A DNA stretch of 60,082 bases from Dehalococcoidales bacterium (GCA_016926695.1 JAFGOB010000049.1:1-60082), one strand, 5' to 3'. Shown: positions 8,023-17,615, counted from the first letter of the stretch. Program-made: numbers and translations. The notes: generated by a model from the sequence alone, not told the origin.

Positions 8023-9330
8023 ATGGAGATAAACGATAGGATGCGAAAAACAGCCGGATTGGACCCGGAGGATGTCTATTTCAAAAAGACCGTGCCCTTA
8101 AATTTCCGGAAACAAAGCCTGGTATTCAGGACGTCCCAGGAGCTTTTCAGCAGTCATGATATCGACCAGGGTACGCGGTTCCTGCTGCGGACTATAGCGG
8201 AGGCAGGCTATCCGGCTGCGGGGTATGTACTGGATCTTGGCTGCGGTTACGGCCCGCTGGGACTGACGCTGAAAAAACTTTGTCCAGGCAGTTTTGTGCA
8301 TATGACGGACAGGGATGCGTTAGCCCTTGAGTATACCTCTCAAAACGCTGTGTTGAACGGCCTGGAAGGGGTAGAGGTCTACGGAAGCCTGGGCTATGAC
8401 GATATCAGGAGGAACGCCTTCGATTTGATAGTATCCAATATTCCGGGTAAGGCGGGTGAAAAGGTGATTGCCGGCCTGCTGAAGGAAACACGTTTTCATT
8501 TGACACCCGCGGGAGTAGCGGCGATAGTAGTGGTGTCACCGCTGGATGAACTGGCCGGCGGCGTGCTGGCGGAGACTCCGGGTATGGAAGTTATTCTGAA
8601 AGAGACAAGGTCCGCTCACAGCGTTTTTCATTTCCGATCGGGAGGGAAACCCGCAACAGCGGAGAATAATCCGGATGCTCTGGAGCGGGAGCCCCGCAGG
8701 GTGGACTTTCAAGCAAGTCATCCGGGCGCTTTTGAGTGGGGGCTGTATGAACGTGACAGGCAGGTCTTTCGTTTTTCAGGAATCGATTACACCATGCAGA
8801 CTGCCTTCGGTCTGCCTGAGTTCGATTCACTGGACTACCGCAGCGAGATGCTTATGAAGGCACTGGCCGGTCAGCCCCGTAAGGATGTACTCAAGGCGTG
8901 TGTTTTCAATCCGGGCCAGGGGCATACGGCCGTAATGCTCTGGAATCTGTATCACCCGCAGAATATTACACTGATAGACAGGGACCTGCTGGCTTTAAGA
9001 TATGCCGGATTGAACCTGAGGTCGAACGGCTGCCCGGCTGAGAATATTAATCTTTTCCACCAGGCGGGATTATCCGCCGTTTCCGGAGGTGAATACAACC
9101 TGATAATCGCCCTGCTGCGGGAGGAAGAAGGAGAGAGGGCGCTGGAGCTTACGCTCAGGCAGGCTAGTGCCGGGCTCTCAGGAGCGGGAACACTGCTGGT
9201 AACAGCCGGTTCGACGGCTATCGCCCGCCTTACATCTTTTTTACGCAGGTACTCACTTCTGCGTATACAGGCCAGGGAAAAATGGAAAGGCAATGGCCTG
9301 CTGACCCTCTCTATTCCTCCATGTAGCTGA
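8023..9330 (+). CDS. Two-domain methyltransferase, RsmC-like with reversed domain order
   Basis: A class I SAM-dependent methyltransferase related to the rRNA guanine-N2 methyltransferases (RsmC/RlmG, MTS domain). The first half (about residues 25-200) has a good SAM motif LDLGCGYGPLG, an acidic loop TDRD, and SNIPGKAGE in place of the usual catalytic NPP(F/Y). The second half (about 240-430) is a weaker copy: FNPGQGHTA replaces the glycine loop, followed by LIDRDLLALRYAGLNL, which parallels MTDRDALALEYTSQNA. RsmC proteins also have two such domains, but there the degenerate copy is N-terminal. The start could be ATG 8023 or ATG 8041, since a GGAGA precedes the latter. The 3' end overlaps the convergent IPT gene by 20 bp. 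The substrate is unknown. Confidence 0.75.
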   Translation: MEINDRMRKTAGLDPEDVYFKKTVPLNFRKQSLVFRTSQELFSSHDIDQGTRFLLRTIAEAGYPAAGYVLDLGCGYGPLGLTLKKLCPGSFVHMTDRDALALEYTSQNAVLNGLEGVEVYGSLGYDDIRRNAFDLIVSNIPGKAGEKVIAGLLKETRFHLTPAGVAAIVVVSPLDELAGGVLAETPGMEVILKETRSAHSVFHFRSGGKPATAENNPDALEREPRRVDFQASHPGAFEWGLYERDRQVFRFSGIDYTMQTAFGLPEFDSLDYRSEMLMKALAGQPRKDVLKACVFNPGQGHTAVMLWNLYHPQNITLIDRDLLALRYAGLNLRSNGCPAENINLFHQAGLSAVSGGEYNLIIALLREEEGERALELTLRQASAGLSGAGTLLVTAGSTAIARLTSFLRRYSLLRIQAREKWKGNGLLTLSIPPCS

Positions 9331-12300
9331 TTAGCATCTGTCCGTCTACTGTGGCTATGCCGACTACTACGGGCAATCCCGTCAGATCGGGATCATATTG
9401 TGAAATATCCAGCCAGGGCGGCAACTCTTCGAATACATACCTCATGTATTCATCCGGGTCTATGCCCAATTCATCATAAAAGGCCTGAAGAGAAGCAGGC
9501 ACGGCTTCCCGCTGCGGAAAATGTGATACCCATATCTTGCCGTCTTCAACACCCAGCCAAACGGAGTAGGTCATGTAAAGGCCGTTATCATAGATAATGC
9601 GGATTTTCGCAGGCCCCTCATCTCCCTCTGCGGGAGTGAGAAAATGAAAGGTCATACCCTCTATCGGAGGATCCGGCAGATCATCATCCGTCAATGTCAC
9701 TATTTTCACCCCCTCCGGCTGGTAGGTGAAATCTCCATTGCTTTCTGCCGTGCCTCCGGGCGTGGTGACGCTGATTTTACCGGTAGAGCCGACGCCGACC
9801 ACGGCTGCGATTTCAGTGCTGGAATTGACATTGAAGGAATAGGCAGGCGTCCCGCCGAATTTTACCTGGGTAGCCCCATTGAGATTGATGCCCGTAATGA
9901 TCACGGTATCCAATGTCCTGGCTGATACCGGGTCAAATGACGTGATGGCGGGTATCGAGGTATAGGTAAAGACATCATCACTGACGGCGGTACCGCCCGG
10001 GGTTGTGACTGATATAACACCGGTGGAGCCGTCACCGACCACGGCCTTTATCCTGGTAGTGGAGTAAACTTGCCAAGAATCGGCCGGCGTTCCCCCGAAT
10101 GTCACGGAAGTAGCCCCTGTAAGATACCTGCCGGTTATCATGATAGATGTGCCGGTCTCGGCGGAATCCGGTGTAAAAGCAGTGATTACGGGAGCCGGTA
10201 CATATTTAAAAGAAGCCCTGCTGTTAGCGGTGCCCCCGGGCGTGGTGACTTTGATTATCCCGGAAGAACCATCCCCCACTATAGCCGCGATTTCGGTGCT
10301 GGAATTAACGATGAAAGAAGCAGCCGCCGTCCTGCCGAATTTAACATCTGTCGCTCCGCTGAAATTGTCGCCGGTAATGATCACCTCAGAGCCGGTACCG
10401 CCTATGGTTGGTGTGAAAGAATCGATTGAGGGGGGTGAAAAATAGGAAAACTCCTCAGTACTGGTAACGGTACCCCCTGGCGTGGTAACACAGACGGGGC
10501 CTGTCGATCCGCTGCCCAGTACAGCAATGATTGTGGTGCCGCTGGAATTAGCGTAGAAGGTTGATGCATTTGTTCCGCCGAATGTAACGCTGGTGGCGCG
10601 ATACAGATTGGTACCTTCGATAGTAACCCTGGTGCGTCTTGTTCCGGAATCGGGTGAAAACGAGCTAATCGAAGGAATTCCATAGAAGGTGAAAGTGGCT
10701 CCGCTGGTCGAAGAGCCGCCCGGATTGCTGACTGTTATTCTTCCCGTTGAGCCGCTACCGAGGGTCGCCTCGATCTCTCTATCGGAGATAATATTGAACA
10801 GGGCGGGAGTACCTCCGAAGGCGACATACTCTACGTCCGATAGACCGGTTCCGGTGATAGTAATGACGGAACCGGTGCCGCCGGACCTGGGTGAAAAGGA
10901 AGCGATCCTGGGAGTGGAATAGAAAGTGAAGCTGTTTTCGCTGACGGCGGTGCCCCCGGGCGTGGTCACAGCTACGGGACCGGTAGAACCTCTATTGACC
11001 ATGGCTGTAATCTGCGTGTCTGAATTTATCCTGAAATAAGCTGCCCTGGTACCGCCGAATTCAACCCTGGTAGCTCCGTTAAGGTTGTTTCCGGTGATAA
11101 CTACGCTGGTGCGCATAACGCCGGATTCAGGCGAAAATGAGCCGATGGAAGGGGTTCCCACGAAGGTGAAAGTGGCTCCGCTGGTCGAAGAGCCGCCCGG
11201 ATTGCTGACTGTTATTCTTCCTGTTGAGCCGCTGCCGACAATGGCCTCGATCCTGCTGTCGGAGATGATATTGAACAGGGCGGGAGTACCGCCGAAATCG
11301 ACATCCGTTATGCCCGATAGACCGGTGCCGGTAATAGTAATCACGGAACCGGTACCGCCGGACCGGGGTGAAAAGGAGGCGACCCTGGGAGTGGAGTAGT
11401 AAGTGAAGCTGTCCTCGCTGACGGCGGTGCCTCCGCGAGTAGTCACAGCTACAGGACCGCTGGAACCCCTGCTGACCACGGCGGTGATTTGCGTGTCTGA
11501 ATCGACCTTGAAAGAAGCCGCCCTGGTGCCGCCGAATTCAACTTTGGTAGCTCCACCGAAGTTATTACCGGTGATAATTACGCTGGTGCGTATAATGCCG
11601 GAATCAGGCGAAAACGAACTGATGGAAGGAGTGCCCACGAAGGTAAAACTGGCCCGGCTGGTAGAGGAGTTGACCGGATTGCTGACCGTAATATTTCCTG
11701 AAGAGCCGCTGCCGACAGTGGCCTCGATCCTGTTGTCGGAGATGATATTGAACAGGGCGGGAGTGCCGCCGAAATCGACATCCGTTATACCCGATAGACC
11801 GGTTCCGGTGATAGTTATTACAGAACCGGTGCCCCCGTACATGGGTGAGAATGAAGCGACCCTGGGTGTGGAATAGTAAGTAAAGCTGTCACCGCTGGCG
11901 GTTGTGCCCCCGCGCGTGGTCACGGAGACAGGACCGGTGGAGCCCCTGCTGACCACGGCGGTGATTTGCTCGTCTGAGTCGACCTTGAAAGAAGCCGCCC
12001 TGGTACCGCCGAATTCAACCTTGCTGGCTCCATCGAAGTTGTTCCCTGTGATAACTACGCTGGTGCGCATAACCCCTGATTCAGGCGAGAATGAGCTGAT
12101 TTCAGGAGGAGGAATATAGGTAAATTCGGACGCACTGGCGGTGGCGCCGCCGGCGGTGGTGACGGAGATGATACCGGTTGAACCGCTGCCGACAACGGCG
12201 GTTATTCTGTTTTTGGAGTTTACCTGGAAGGATGCGGACTCTGAACCTCCGAAACTCACAGAGGTTACGTCAGTGAAATTCCTGCCCATGATAATGACGC

Positions 12301-12454
12301 TGGTGCCTGTGCCACCCGTATCCGGCCTGAAATATGTGATGAGAGGATCATCAGCGGCATATACCGCGGCTGATGGAGCTGCTGCTATTATTGCCAGAGA
12401 GACGGCAAGCGCCATTACAAGAGCTTTAAACATTATTTTTTTTGATATTTTCAT
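9311..12454 (-). CDS. Secreted protein with eleven IPT/TIG repeats
   Basis: An extracellular protein of 1047 residues. Residues 1-33 form a signal peptide (KK, hydrophobic core, AVYA cleavage site). Eleven immunoglobulin-like IPT/TIG domains of about 78-81 residues follow, each with a pattern like P-I-SFSP-SG-GT-VITGxN and FGG and ending in an SFTY-type strand. The C-terminal 130 residues are not repetitive, are acidic, and carry no anchor, LPXTG or membrane helix. Repeats 2-7 alternate between two types and form three copies of a two-domain unit with a 477-bp period. GGGAG lies 6 nt before the ATG. A surface or adhesive role is likely from the fold; the ligand is unknown. Confidence 0.85.
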   Translation of the reverse strand: MKISKKIMFKALVMALAVSLAIIAAAPSAAVYAADDPLITYFRPDTGGTGTSVIIMGRNFTDVTSVSFGGSESASFQVNSKNRITAVVGSGSTGIISVTTAGGATASASEFTYIPPPEISSFSPESGVMRTSVVITGNNFDGASKVEFGGTRAASFKVDSDEQITAVVSRGSTGPVSVTTRGGTTASGDSFTYYSTPRVASFSPMYGGTGSVITITGTGLSGITDVDFGGTPALFNIISDNRIEATVGSGSSGNITVSNPVNSSTSRASFTFVGTPSISSFSPDSGIIRTSVIITGNNFGGATKVEFGGTRAASFKVDSDTQITAVVSRGSSGPVAVTTRGGTAVSEDSFTYYSTPRVASFSPRSGGTGSVITITGTGLSGITDVDFGGTPALFNIISDSRIEAIVGSGSTGRITVSNPGGSSTSGATFTFVGTPSIGSFSPESGVMRTSVVITGNNLNGATRVEFGGTRAAYFRINSDTQITAMVNRGSTGPVAVTTPGGTAVSENSFTFYSTPRIASFSPRSGGTGSVITITGTGLSDVEYVAFGGTPALFNIISDREIEATLGSGSTGRITVSNPGGSSTSGATFTFYGIPSISSFSPDSGTRRTRVTIEGTNLYRATSVTFGGTNASTFYANSSGTTIIAVLGSGSTGPVCVTTPGGTVTSTEEFSYFSPPSIDSFTPTIGGTGSEVIITGDNFSGATDVKFGRTAAASFIVNSSTEIAAIVGDGSSGIIKVTTPGGTANSRASFKYVPAPVITAFTPDSAETGTSIMITGRYLTGATSVTFGGTPADSWQVYSTTRIKAVVGDGSTGVISVTTPGGTAVSDDVFTYTSIPAITSFDPVSARTLDTVIITGINLNGATQVKFGGTPAYSFNVNSSTEIAAVVGVGSTGKISVTTPGGTAESNGDFTYQPEGVKIVTLTDDDLPDPPIEGMTFHFLTPAEGDEGPAKIRIIYDNGLYMTYSVWLGVEDGKIWVSHFPQREAVPASLQAFYDELGIDPDEYMRYVFEELPPWLDISQYDPDLTGLPVVVGIATVDGQMLISYMEE
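10686..12115 (-). repeat. Three tandem 477-bp units inside the IPT gene
   Basis: The same sequence block recurs at 10686, 11163 and 11640, an exact period of 477 bp (159 codons, two IPT domains). The units beginning at 10686 and 11163 are nearly identical at the nucleotide level over long stretches, while the third has diverged. This points to recent in-frame duplication and predicts length variation between strains. Confidence 0.8.
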
Positions 12455-12492
12455 ATACTGCTCCCAAATTCTCCATGTCGAGCCCGTACCGG

Positions 12493-12516
12493 ATACCGGT
12501 TTCTTTGCTCCGGTAT
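12493..12516. other. Hairpin in the leader of the IPT gene
   Basis: ATACCGG (12493-12499) pairs with CCGGTAT (12510-12516) around a 10-nt loop. It lies just upstream of the IPT gene and downstream of the homocysteine methyltransferase gene, both on the minus strand. It could be a terminator between them, although no T-run follows. Confidence 0.3.
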
Positions 12517-12674
12517 TCCTTTCAGGCCAGGCTCAAACAAGTATATTATATTATAATGCAATACGGGAAACATACATACACGTACTTTTTTCTCACATAT
12601 ATACCGGGAAGATTCAGGTCAAGGCCAATGTGCTTATCGGCCTGATTGAGAGCCGGAAGAGAGCCGGGGATATT

Positions 12675-13550
12675 CTATTTTTTATCCAGCATCTGTGCGA
12701 TGGCCCGGATGTGGGCTGGAGATGTCCCGCAGCAGCCGCCGATCAATCTGGCGCCTGCCTGTAAACATTTCATTAACCCTGAAGCAAAATCGGAAGGGCT
12801 CATATCAAAAATAATTCGCTTATCGATCATTTTAGGTCTGCCCGCATTGGGTTGAGCGATGATGGGCAGCGGACTGACCTCCTTCATCCTGGAGACGATT
12901 TCAGATATTTGGAGCGGGTCAAGAGAGCCGCAATTGGTGCCGATGACGGTGGCGCCGGCTTCGGTTAACGCACGGGCGCAGTCCTGCGCCGTATTTCCCA
13001 TCACGGTGCGTCCGCCGCGGTCCACGGTGTTGAAAGCAATAGATGCTATAACAGGTAAGTCGCCGATTTCCCTGCATGCCTGAAGAGCGCACAGGGCTTC
13101 CTGAAGATCGATCATGGTTTCAATAATAAATCCGTCCACTCCGCCTTCGGCCAGGATAGAGGCCTGTTCCCTGTAAGCCTTTAAGGCTTCTTCTTTAGGC
13201 AGACTGCCGTATGGCTTCAGCAGTTTTCCGGTTGATCCGATATCACCCAGGACATACTGTCCTTTTCCCGCAGCCGTTCTGGCCAGTTTCGCAGCCAGGA
13301 GGTTTACTTCTCTGATGTCCACCTCTGTTTTATGGGATTCGGTGGATACGCGGTTCATGGTCAGGGTATTGGTGATGATGATATCCGCCCCGCTGTCCAG
13401 GTATTTGCGATGTATATCCAGCACCGCATCAGGATGAGAGACGGTGGTATGACCTCCCATCTCAAGTCCTTCCTCGGCTAGTTGAGTGCCCATTGCGCCA
13501 TCCAGCAGGATAGGCTTTTGGCTAGCGGCGATAAATTCTGACAGCTTCAC
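12675..13550 (-). CDS. Homocysteine S-methyltransferase family protein
   Basis: A zinc-dependent methyltransferase of the MetH N-terminal/BHMT/MmuM family, 291 residues forming a single TIM barrel. The zinc-binding cysteines are C207 (GTNCGS) and C273-C274 (GGCCGT). The N-terminal LLDGAMGTQL and the ETMIDLQEA segment are typical. The corrinoid-binding, pterin-binding and activation domains of full MetH are absent, so it either transfers from a small methyl donor such as S-methylmethionine or works with separate corrinoid proteins, none of which is encoded nearby. Start is GTG at 13550 with a weak GGTAAGAG upstream. Confidence 0.88.
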   Translation of the reverse strand: MKLSEFIAASQKPILLDGAMGTQLAEEGLEMGGHTTVSHPDAVLDIHRKYLDSGADIIITNTLTMNRVSTESHKTEVDIREVNLLAAKLARTAAGKGQYVLGDIGSTGKLLKPYGSLPKEEALKAYREQASILAEGGVDGFIIETMIDLQEALCALQACREIGDLPVIASIAFNTVDRGGRTVMGNTAQDCARALTEAGATVIGTNCGSLDPLQISEIVSRMKEVSPLPIIAQPNAGRPKMIDKRIIFDMSPSDFASGLMKCLQAGARLIGGCCGTSPAHIRAIAQMLDKK

Positions 13551-13630
13551 TAATTCACTCTTACCCTATACATGTTACGATTTTATGCAACTAATGTATC
13601 AATTATAACATAAACAGATGACAATCCAAG

Positions 13631-13666
13631 TAAACAGCCCCGGCTGTAGACAACCCCGGCTGTTTA
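13631..13666. other. Hairpin with internal direct repeat
   Basis: TAAACAGCC (13631-13639) pairs with GGCTGTTTA (13658-13666). The 10-mer CCCCGGCTGT also occurs twice in direct orientation inside it. It lies in the divergent spacer between the methyltransferase and NTF2-like genes. It may be a regulatory site or a terminator without a T-run. Confidence 0.35.
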
Positions 13667-13757
13667 TGATACAACAACTAGTAAACAGGGGCAAGGACAC
13701 AACCGGTAACTGTTTAACACTGTTCATGCGTAAATATTACCTTTTAAGGAGGCTGGT

Positions 13758-14204
13758 ATGTCGATAGAAGACCTGGAGAAACGTGTGCAGGCTATTGAGG
13801 CCCTGGAGAAAATCAAGAAACTGCACCAGAGCTATATTAACCTGATGGACAATCTGAAGTACGAGGAAGTGCTTGACCTGTTTACCTCGGATGCCACGGT
13901 GGAAATACGCAACTCCGGTGTTAAAAAGGGCAGGAAAGAGATGTCTGAGGTCTATATCGGGGTGCTGGCCAGGAACCGGGGCGATACCAGACTGGAAGGG
14001 CACATGGCGATTGAGCCGGATATTGAAGTAAACGGTGATACCGCTGAAGGTACGTGGCTTATTTATATGCTCTTTTCCAGACCGTCTATTCAATGGGTGC
14101 AGGGAAAAAATGAGTGTACTTACCGCAAAGAAAACGGCGTATGGAAAATAAGCAAACTGAAGTTCACGCGTACCCTGGCCTCCGATCCTTCGATGTACCC
14201 GTAA
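13758..14204 (+). CDS. SnoaL/NTF2-like domain protein
   Basis: A small cytosolic protein of 148 residues with the cone-shaped NTF2-like fold. It begins with a helical IEDLEKRVQAIEALEKIKKL segment, then YINLMDNLKYEEVLDLFTSDATVEI, the typical start of the SnoaL_4 domain, and ends with strands containing GVWKISKLKF. A strong AGGAGG precedes the ATG. Family members include dehydratases, isomerases and ring-hydroxylase small subunits, so the activity is not assignable. It lies upstream of a DUF169 gene in the same orientation, but a terminator stands between them. Confidence 0.75.
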   Translation: MSIEDLEKRVQAIEALEKIKKLHQSYINLMDNLKYEEVLDLFTSDATVEIRNSGVKKGRKEMSEVYIGVLARNRGDTRLEGHMAIEPDIEVNGDTAEGTWLIYMLFSRPSIQWVQGKNECTYRKENGVWKISKLKFTRTLASDPSMYP

Positions 14205-14351
14205 ATGACATCTATTCACCGGCAAGAAGTCTGTTGTTTTATTGTTGCATGAGATATCAGTTAAAAGGCGGCGATTTGAAATTTTCCACTCCTGCAATTA
14301 TTATGAGCGTATGTTAAAAAGAGCGGTGTATATATCATTGCGATAGTATGC

Positions 14352-14412
14352 AAACAGGTCAATGAAGGGCATTCCCGAAGAGCAGGCATTCCTGATTGTT
14401 GGCCTGTTTTTC
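14352..14412 (+). terminator. Probable terminator after the NTF2-like gene
   Basis: AAACAGG (14352-14358) pairs with CCTGTTT (14403-14409), extended by CAA/TTG pairs, and is followed by a short T-run. The loop is long (about 40 nt) and contains two copies of GGCATTCC, so the structure is not a classical compact terminator. Confidence 0.5.
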
Positions 14413-14505
14413 TAATATAGGCAGTAGAACATGCAGGCGTGTCCGTTTAACGCTTTAAGTGAAACGGCAGGATAATCCGAAGACAAACTGATCAGGAGGT
14501 AAAAT

Positions 14506-15243
14506 ATGCCAACTCTGGATGATTTTCATGCCTATGGAGAGGAACTGGAGAAACAACTGATACTCAAGACATCCCCGGTAGCCGTAAAAATGCTGAAAAA
14601 TAAAGATGAAATTCCAGCCGGGGCCTACCGTCCGAAGAGGGACCACAACGTTCATCTAGCCCAGTGTCAGGCCTTTGCCATGTCCCGCAGAGAAAAGGCC
14701 ACGGTAGCCATGTGCAAAGAGGACCACTGGTGTCCTGCCGCCCTTCTGGCCTATGGATTGGTTGAGAGACCGGCCGTAATCGCGGGTCATCCCTATGACA
14801 CCTTTGAATACGGCAAATATATCGGAATCCTTACTGCCCCTTTGACCACCACGTCATTTGTACCGGACTCAGTGATAATTTATTCGGATACAGCTCAGCT
14901 CAGGAGTTTGCTTATGACGTTTCCGGTCGAAGAAGTGCAGCAGGTTAACAGCCATTTCTTTCCTCCCTCATGTGCTTATTCCGTGGTACATGTCATGTTG
15001 ACAGGGCAATACTGGGCTGTACTGCCCGACCCGGGAGAAAAACAGAGGGCGCTGAGCGGAGATGACGAAATGATGTTCGGTGTTCCGGCTGATAAAATGG
15101 AAAAAGTGGTCTCCCGGCTGAAAAAGTTCGAAGGCACTCCTCTTTCCTACAGGAACCATAACACATTGATGCTGCCGGACTTTCCCCATCCTGGTTTTTA
15201 TAAGGATATGTTCAGGGGATGGGGGCTGGAGGTCAAGGACTAG
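14506..15243 (+). CDS. DUF169 domain-containing protein
   Basis: A 245-residue protein of the DUF169 family, common in anaerobic bacteria and methanogens and of unknown function. Typical elements are LKTSPVAVKML near the N terminus, AQCQAFAMSRR, and cysteines in MCKEDHWCPAALLAYGL that could bind metal, followed by GIPLSYRNH-like GTPLSYRNHNTLMLPDFPHP at the end. No signal peptide or membrane helix is seen. AGGAGG lies 6 nt before the ATG. No partner is obvious; the next gene is convergent. Confidence 0.85.
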   Translation: MPTLDDFHAYGEELEKQLILKTSPVAVKMLKNKDEIPAGAYRPKRDHNVHLAQCQAFAMSRREKATVAMCKEDHWCPAALLAYGLVERPAVIAGHPYDTFEYGKYIGILTAPLTTTSFVPDSVIIYSDTAQLRSLLMTFPVEEVQQVNSHFFPPSCAYSVVHVMLTGQYWAVLPDPGEKQRALSGDDEMMFGVPADKMEKVVSRLKKFEGTPLSYRNHNTLMLPDFPHPGFYKDMFRGWGLEVKD

Positions 15244-15339
15244 CAGCGAGCTTCAACCGGGTAAATTTATCAAAGCATGGCGGCTTTGGTCCTTTTCCCG
15301 GCTTCCGGTCGATCTTTATATAAACAAAACGGGCGCCAA

Positions 15340-16713
15340 TTATTTGACCAGAAGGCTGGTAAGTTCGTGCATGTCCCGCAGCTCTTCCAGCCTTTCAACC
15401 GTTTTCAATATCTGCTCCGCCCTTTGCGGGGAAACTATCCCGGAATAGGCCATATTGGCAAGGTACTTAGCCTTGATCCGGTCTGTACTGAGAGGGTTCA
15501 TGCGGAAGTCTCCCAGGGCGAAATCAGCCTGGCCGGTGTATATTTGACCGTTTTTCATTTCAACCCGGACCCTTGCAGCGGGCACTTGGCCCGGCGCTAT
15601 GGAGCCCCTGAGCTCCATTTTATCGATCAGGGTTTTTACCAGCGGATCGTTGAGGCATTCATCGCTGAAATGCTCCGGTCTCACATCCTTTCTGATAAGG
15701 GCGGTGGCCACGGTATACCTGATGCTGAAAACGCCGTCTACCTGAGGGGTTTCTCCGGGCGTAAATGGCTGTCCCACGAAGGTCTCCAGGACGCCGGGTG
15801 TTATTTCTACGGTAATCTTTCCTATTTCGTCCGCTTTGCAGGTATTCCGGCGGGCGATTTGCAGGGCGCTGTCGATGGATAAATGTGTCGCGCGGCAGGC
15901 GGAATAGGGCTTGATGACACAGTCGGCATAGAATTTCTTTCCGATATCCCGGGTAAGGTCTTCGGTAGTATGGTTCGGACAAAAGAGGGCAAAATAACCC
16001 CTGGGCCCCATGAACGGCTCTTTGACTCCGGCGAAGCCCTCTCCGGCCAGCTCGGCGGAGAATATTCCGTTCCTGGCAGACAGGGCATTATTCAGCTTGA
16101 AAGACATGGTCTTGTCATAAAGAACGGCTACGCTGCCTGAAAGCTGGTTCAGGGCAATGCCAAAGGCATTGAAGACCTGTTTTTCGTTCAGCCTGAGTAA
16201 TTTTGCAGCGATCGCGGCGGCGCCGAAAACATTAAACGTACCGGTATTGTCCCATCCCAGTTTGAAATCATATCCGGAGGAGACACCCAGCCTGGAAGCA
16301 ATGTCATCTCCGATGACCAGGGCAGTGATCAACTCTTTGCCGCTGGCCGCCTGCTGCTCGGCTACGGCCAGGGCGGACGGAATGGTAGTACCGCTGATAT
16401 GTGCCGGACTAGTATTGTTCTCGCCTTCAGCTTCCACCGGCTCAAAGTCGAGAGAACGGGCCATCAGGCTGTTCATGGCTGCGGCATTATGGGCCGGAAA
16501 TTTGCCGCCGTGGACTATCAGGGTGCTTTCCCCGGCGCCGCCCCACCTCCTTACCAGCTCCAGCATACCTCGGCAGCCGGCGGTTTCCGCACCAGCCATA
16601 GCACAGCCCAGCGTATCAAGTATACGCAGTTTGGCTTTTTCAATATATTCGGTATCAAGCGATTCAAATCCGGTCTCTACCACATTTTTTACCAGCTCAG
16701 CAGTAATACTCAT
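15340..16713 (-). CDS. MmgE/PrpD family protein
   Basis: A 457-residue member of the family that includes 2-methylcitrate dehydratase, cis-aconitate decarboxylase and iminodisuccinate epimerase. The all-helical N-terminal domain begins SITAELVKNVVETGF and contains the conserved ILDTLGCAMAG. Further family motifs are SLMARSLDFEP, HISGTTIPSALAVAE and KPYSACRATHLSIDSAL. The ATG at 16713 is preferred over a start at 16746 because AGGAGG stands 4 nt upstream. There are no prpB or prpC neighbours, so a 2-methylcitrate role is not supported; action on another tricarboxylic or hydroxy acid is possible. Confidence 0.9.
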   Translation of the reverse strand: MSITAELVKNVVETGFESLDTEYIEKAKLRILDTLGCAMAGAETAGCRGMLELVRRWGGAGESTLIVHGGKFPAHNAAAMNSLMARSLDFEPVEAEGENNTSPAHISGTTIPSALAVAEQQAASGKELITALVIGDDIASRLGVSSGYDFKLGWDNTGTFNVFGAAAIAAKLLRLNEKQVFNAFGIALNQLSGSVAVLYDKTMSFKLNNALSARNGIFSAELAGEGFAGVKEPFMGPRGYFALFCPNHTTEDLTRDIGKKFYADCVIKPYSACRATHLSIDSALQIARRNTCKADEIGKITVEITPGVLETFVGQPFTPGETPQVDGVFSIRYTVATALIRKDVRPEHFSDECLNDPLVKTLIDKMELRGSIAPGQVPAARVRVEMKNGQIYTGQADFALGDFRMNPLSTDRIKAKYLANMAYSGIVSPQRAEQILKTVERLEELRDMHELTSLLVK

Positions 16714-16778
16714 TGCCCCTCCTGCAACTATCAAATTACTGAACAACCAGAGATGAGTTAAGCCTGAAGAATCAGCTT

Positions 16779-16800
16779 ATCGGCCGGCCTGACGGCCGAT
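16779..16800. other. Hairpin downstream of the ABC-2 operon
   Basis: ATCGGCCG (16779-16786) and CGGCCGAT (16793-16800) form a perfect 8-bp GC-rich stem with a 6-nt loop. It follows the last permease gene and precedes the PrpD gene on the minus strand. A terminator is plausible, but there is no T-run. Confidence 0.45.
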
Positions 16801-16874
16801 TTATGCCATTATAGCATGTTTTACCACAGGCCGGTCATAGCGGACCGTTGCGCAAAGCAGTGAGGGCACCCGCT

Positions 16875-17615
16875 TTACTCTCCCTTGCTGGAAAGGACCA
16901 CGTTCTCCCTGGTCAGCAGGCGGGAGAGATACAGTACAATAATCCAGACCAGGACCGCGCCCAGCAGGTACCAGAGGGTGAATGCCCAGGAGGTAATGTC
17001 AATTGCGCCCAGCCCCACGCCCGCCGGAATGGCGATCATCAGCCCGAACCCCACCAGGAAGGAAGGGGCGATGGCGATGTCCGGGTTGTTAGCCAGAGAG
17101 AAAAGCACGATGAAGGCCAGCACCCCGGATAAAAGCAGGGGGTTGACCACGAACCCGGTCAGCAGCACGCTTACAGGTAATACGATTTCGCCTGTAGCCG
17201 GCACTATAGCCGCAAAATTGACCGCCAGGACGACGATCAGCGTTGCTATGATGGAGATGACCAGTCCCGGCAGGAAAACTGCCAGGCATTTGCCCATCCA
17301 GATCGCTTTGGGACTGAGCGGGGTTGCCAGGAGCGACTCAATGTTGCCGTTGACTTTTTCCCTGGTCACCGAAAGGCTGCCGGAGGCCCAGATAAAGGCC
17401 ATCAGCACCAGGAACGGTACAAAATAGGCTACCAGGCCCATGATCATTTCCACGAAAGGAGCAGCCTCTTTTTCACCCAGCCAGGACTGTCGCCCCAGGG
17501 CGATGCTGATGCCGATGGCTGCGCCCAGACTTATCACCCCGGAAATAGCCAGCATGATGCGGAAGGCCCCGCTCTGCCGCAGTTCCCTGAAATCTCGTTG
17601 AAGGACAACAAACAT
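16875..17615 (-). CDS. ABC-2 type transporter permease
   Basis: An inner-membrane permease of 246 residues with six predicted hydrophobic segments. It starts with a cytosolic LQRDFRELRQSGAFRIML stretch typical of ABC-2 (NatB-like) exporters. The motif VTREKVNGNIESLLATPLSPKAIWMGK after the second helix is shared with the neighbouring permease, so the two are paralogues forming a heterodimer. It is the last gene of a three-gene operon, 18 bp after the other permease. The substrate is unknown; NatAB-like sodium export, drug export or lipid export are all possible. Confidence 0.85.
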   Translation of the reverse strand: MFVVLQRDFRELRQSGAFRIMLAISGVISLGAAIGISIALGRQSWLGEKEAAPFVEMIMGLVAYFVPFLVLMAFIWASGSLSVTREKVNGNIESLLATPLSPKAIWMGKCLAVFLPGLVISIIATLIVVLAVNFAAIVPATGEIVLPVSVLLTGFVVNPLLLSGVLAFIVLFSLANNPDIAIAPSFLVGFGLMIAIPAGVGLGAIDITSWAFTLWYLLGAVLVWIIVLYLSRLLTRENVVLSSKGE

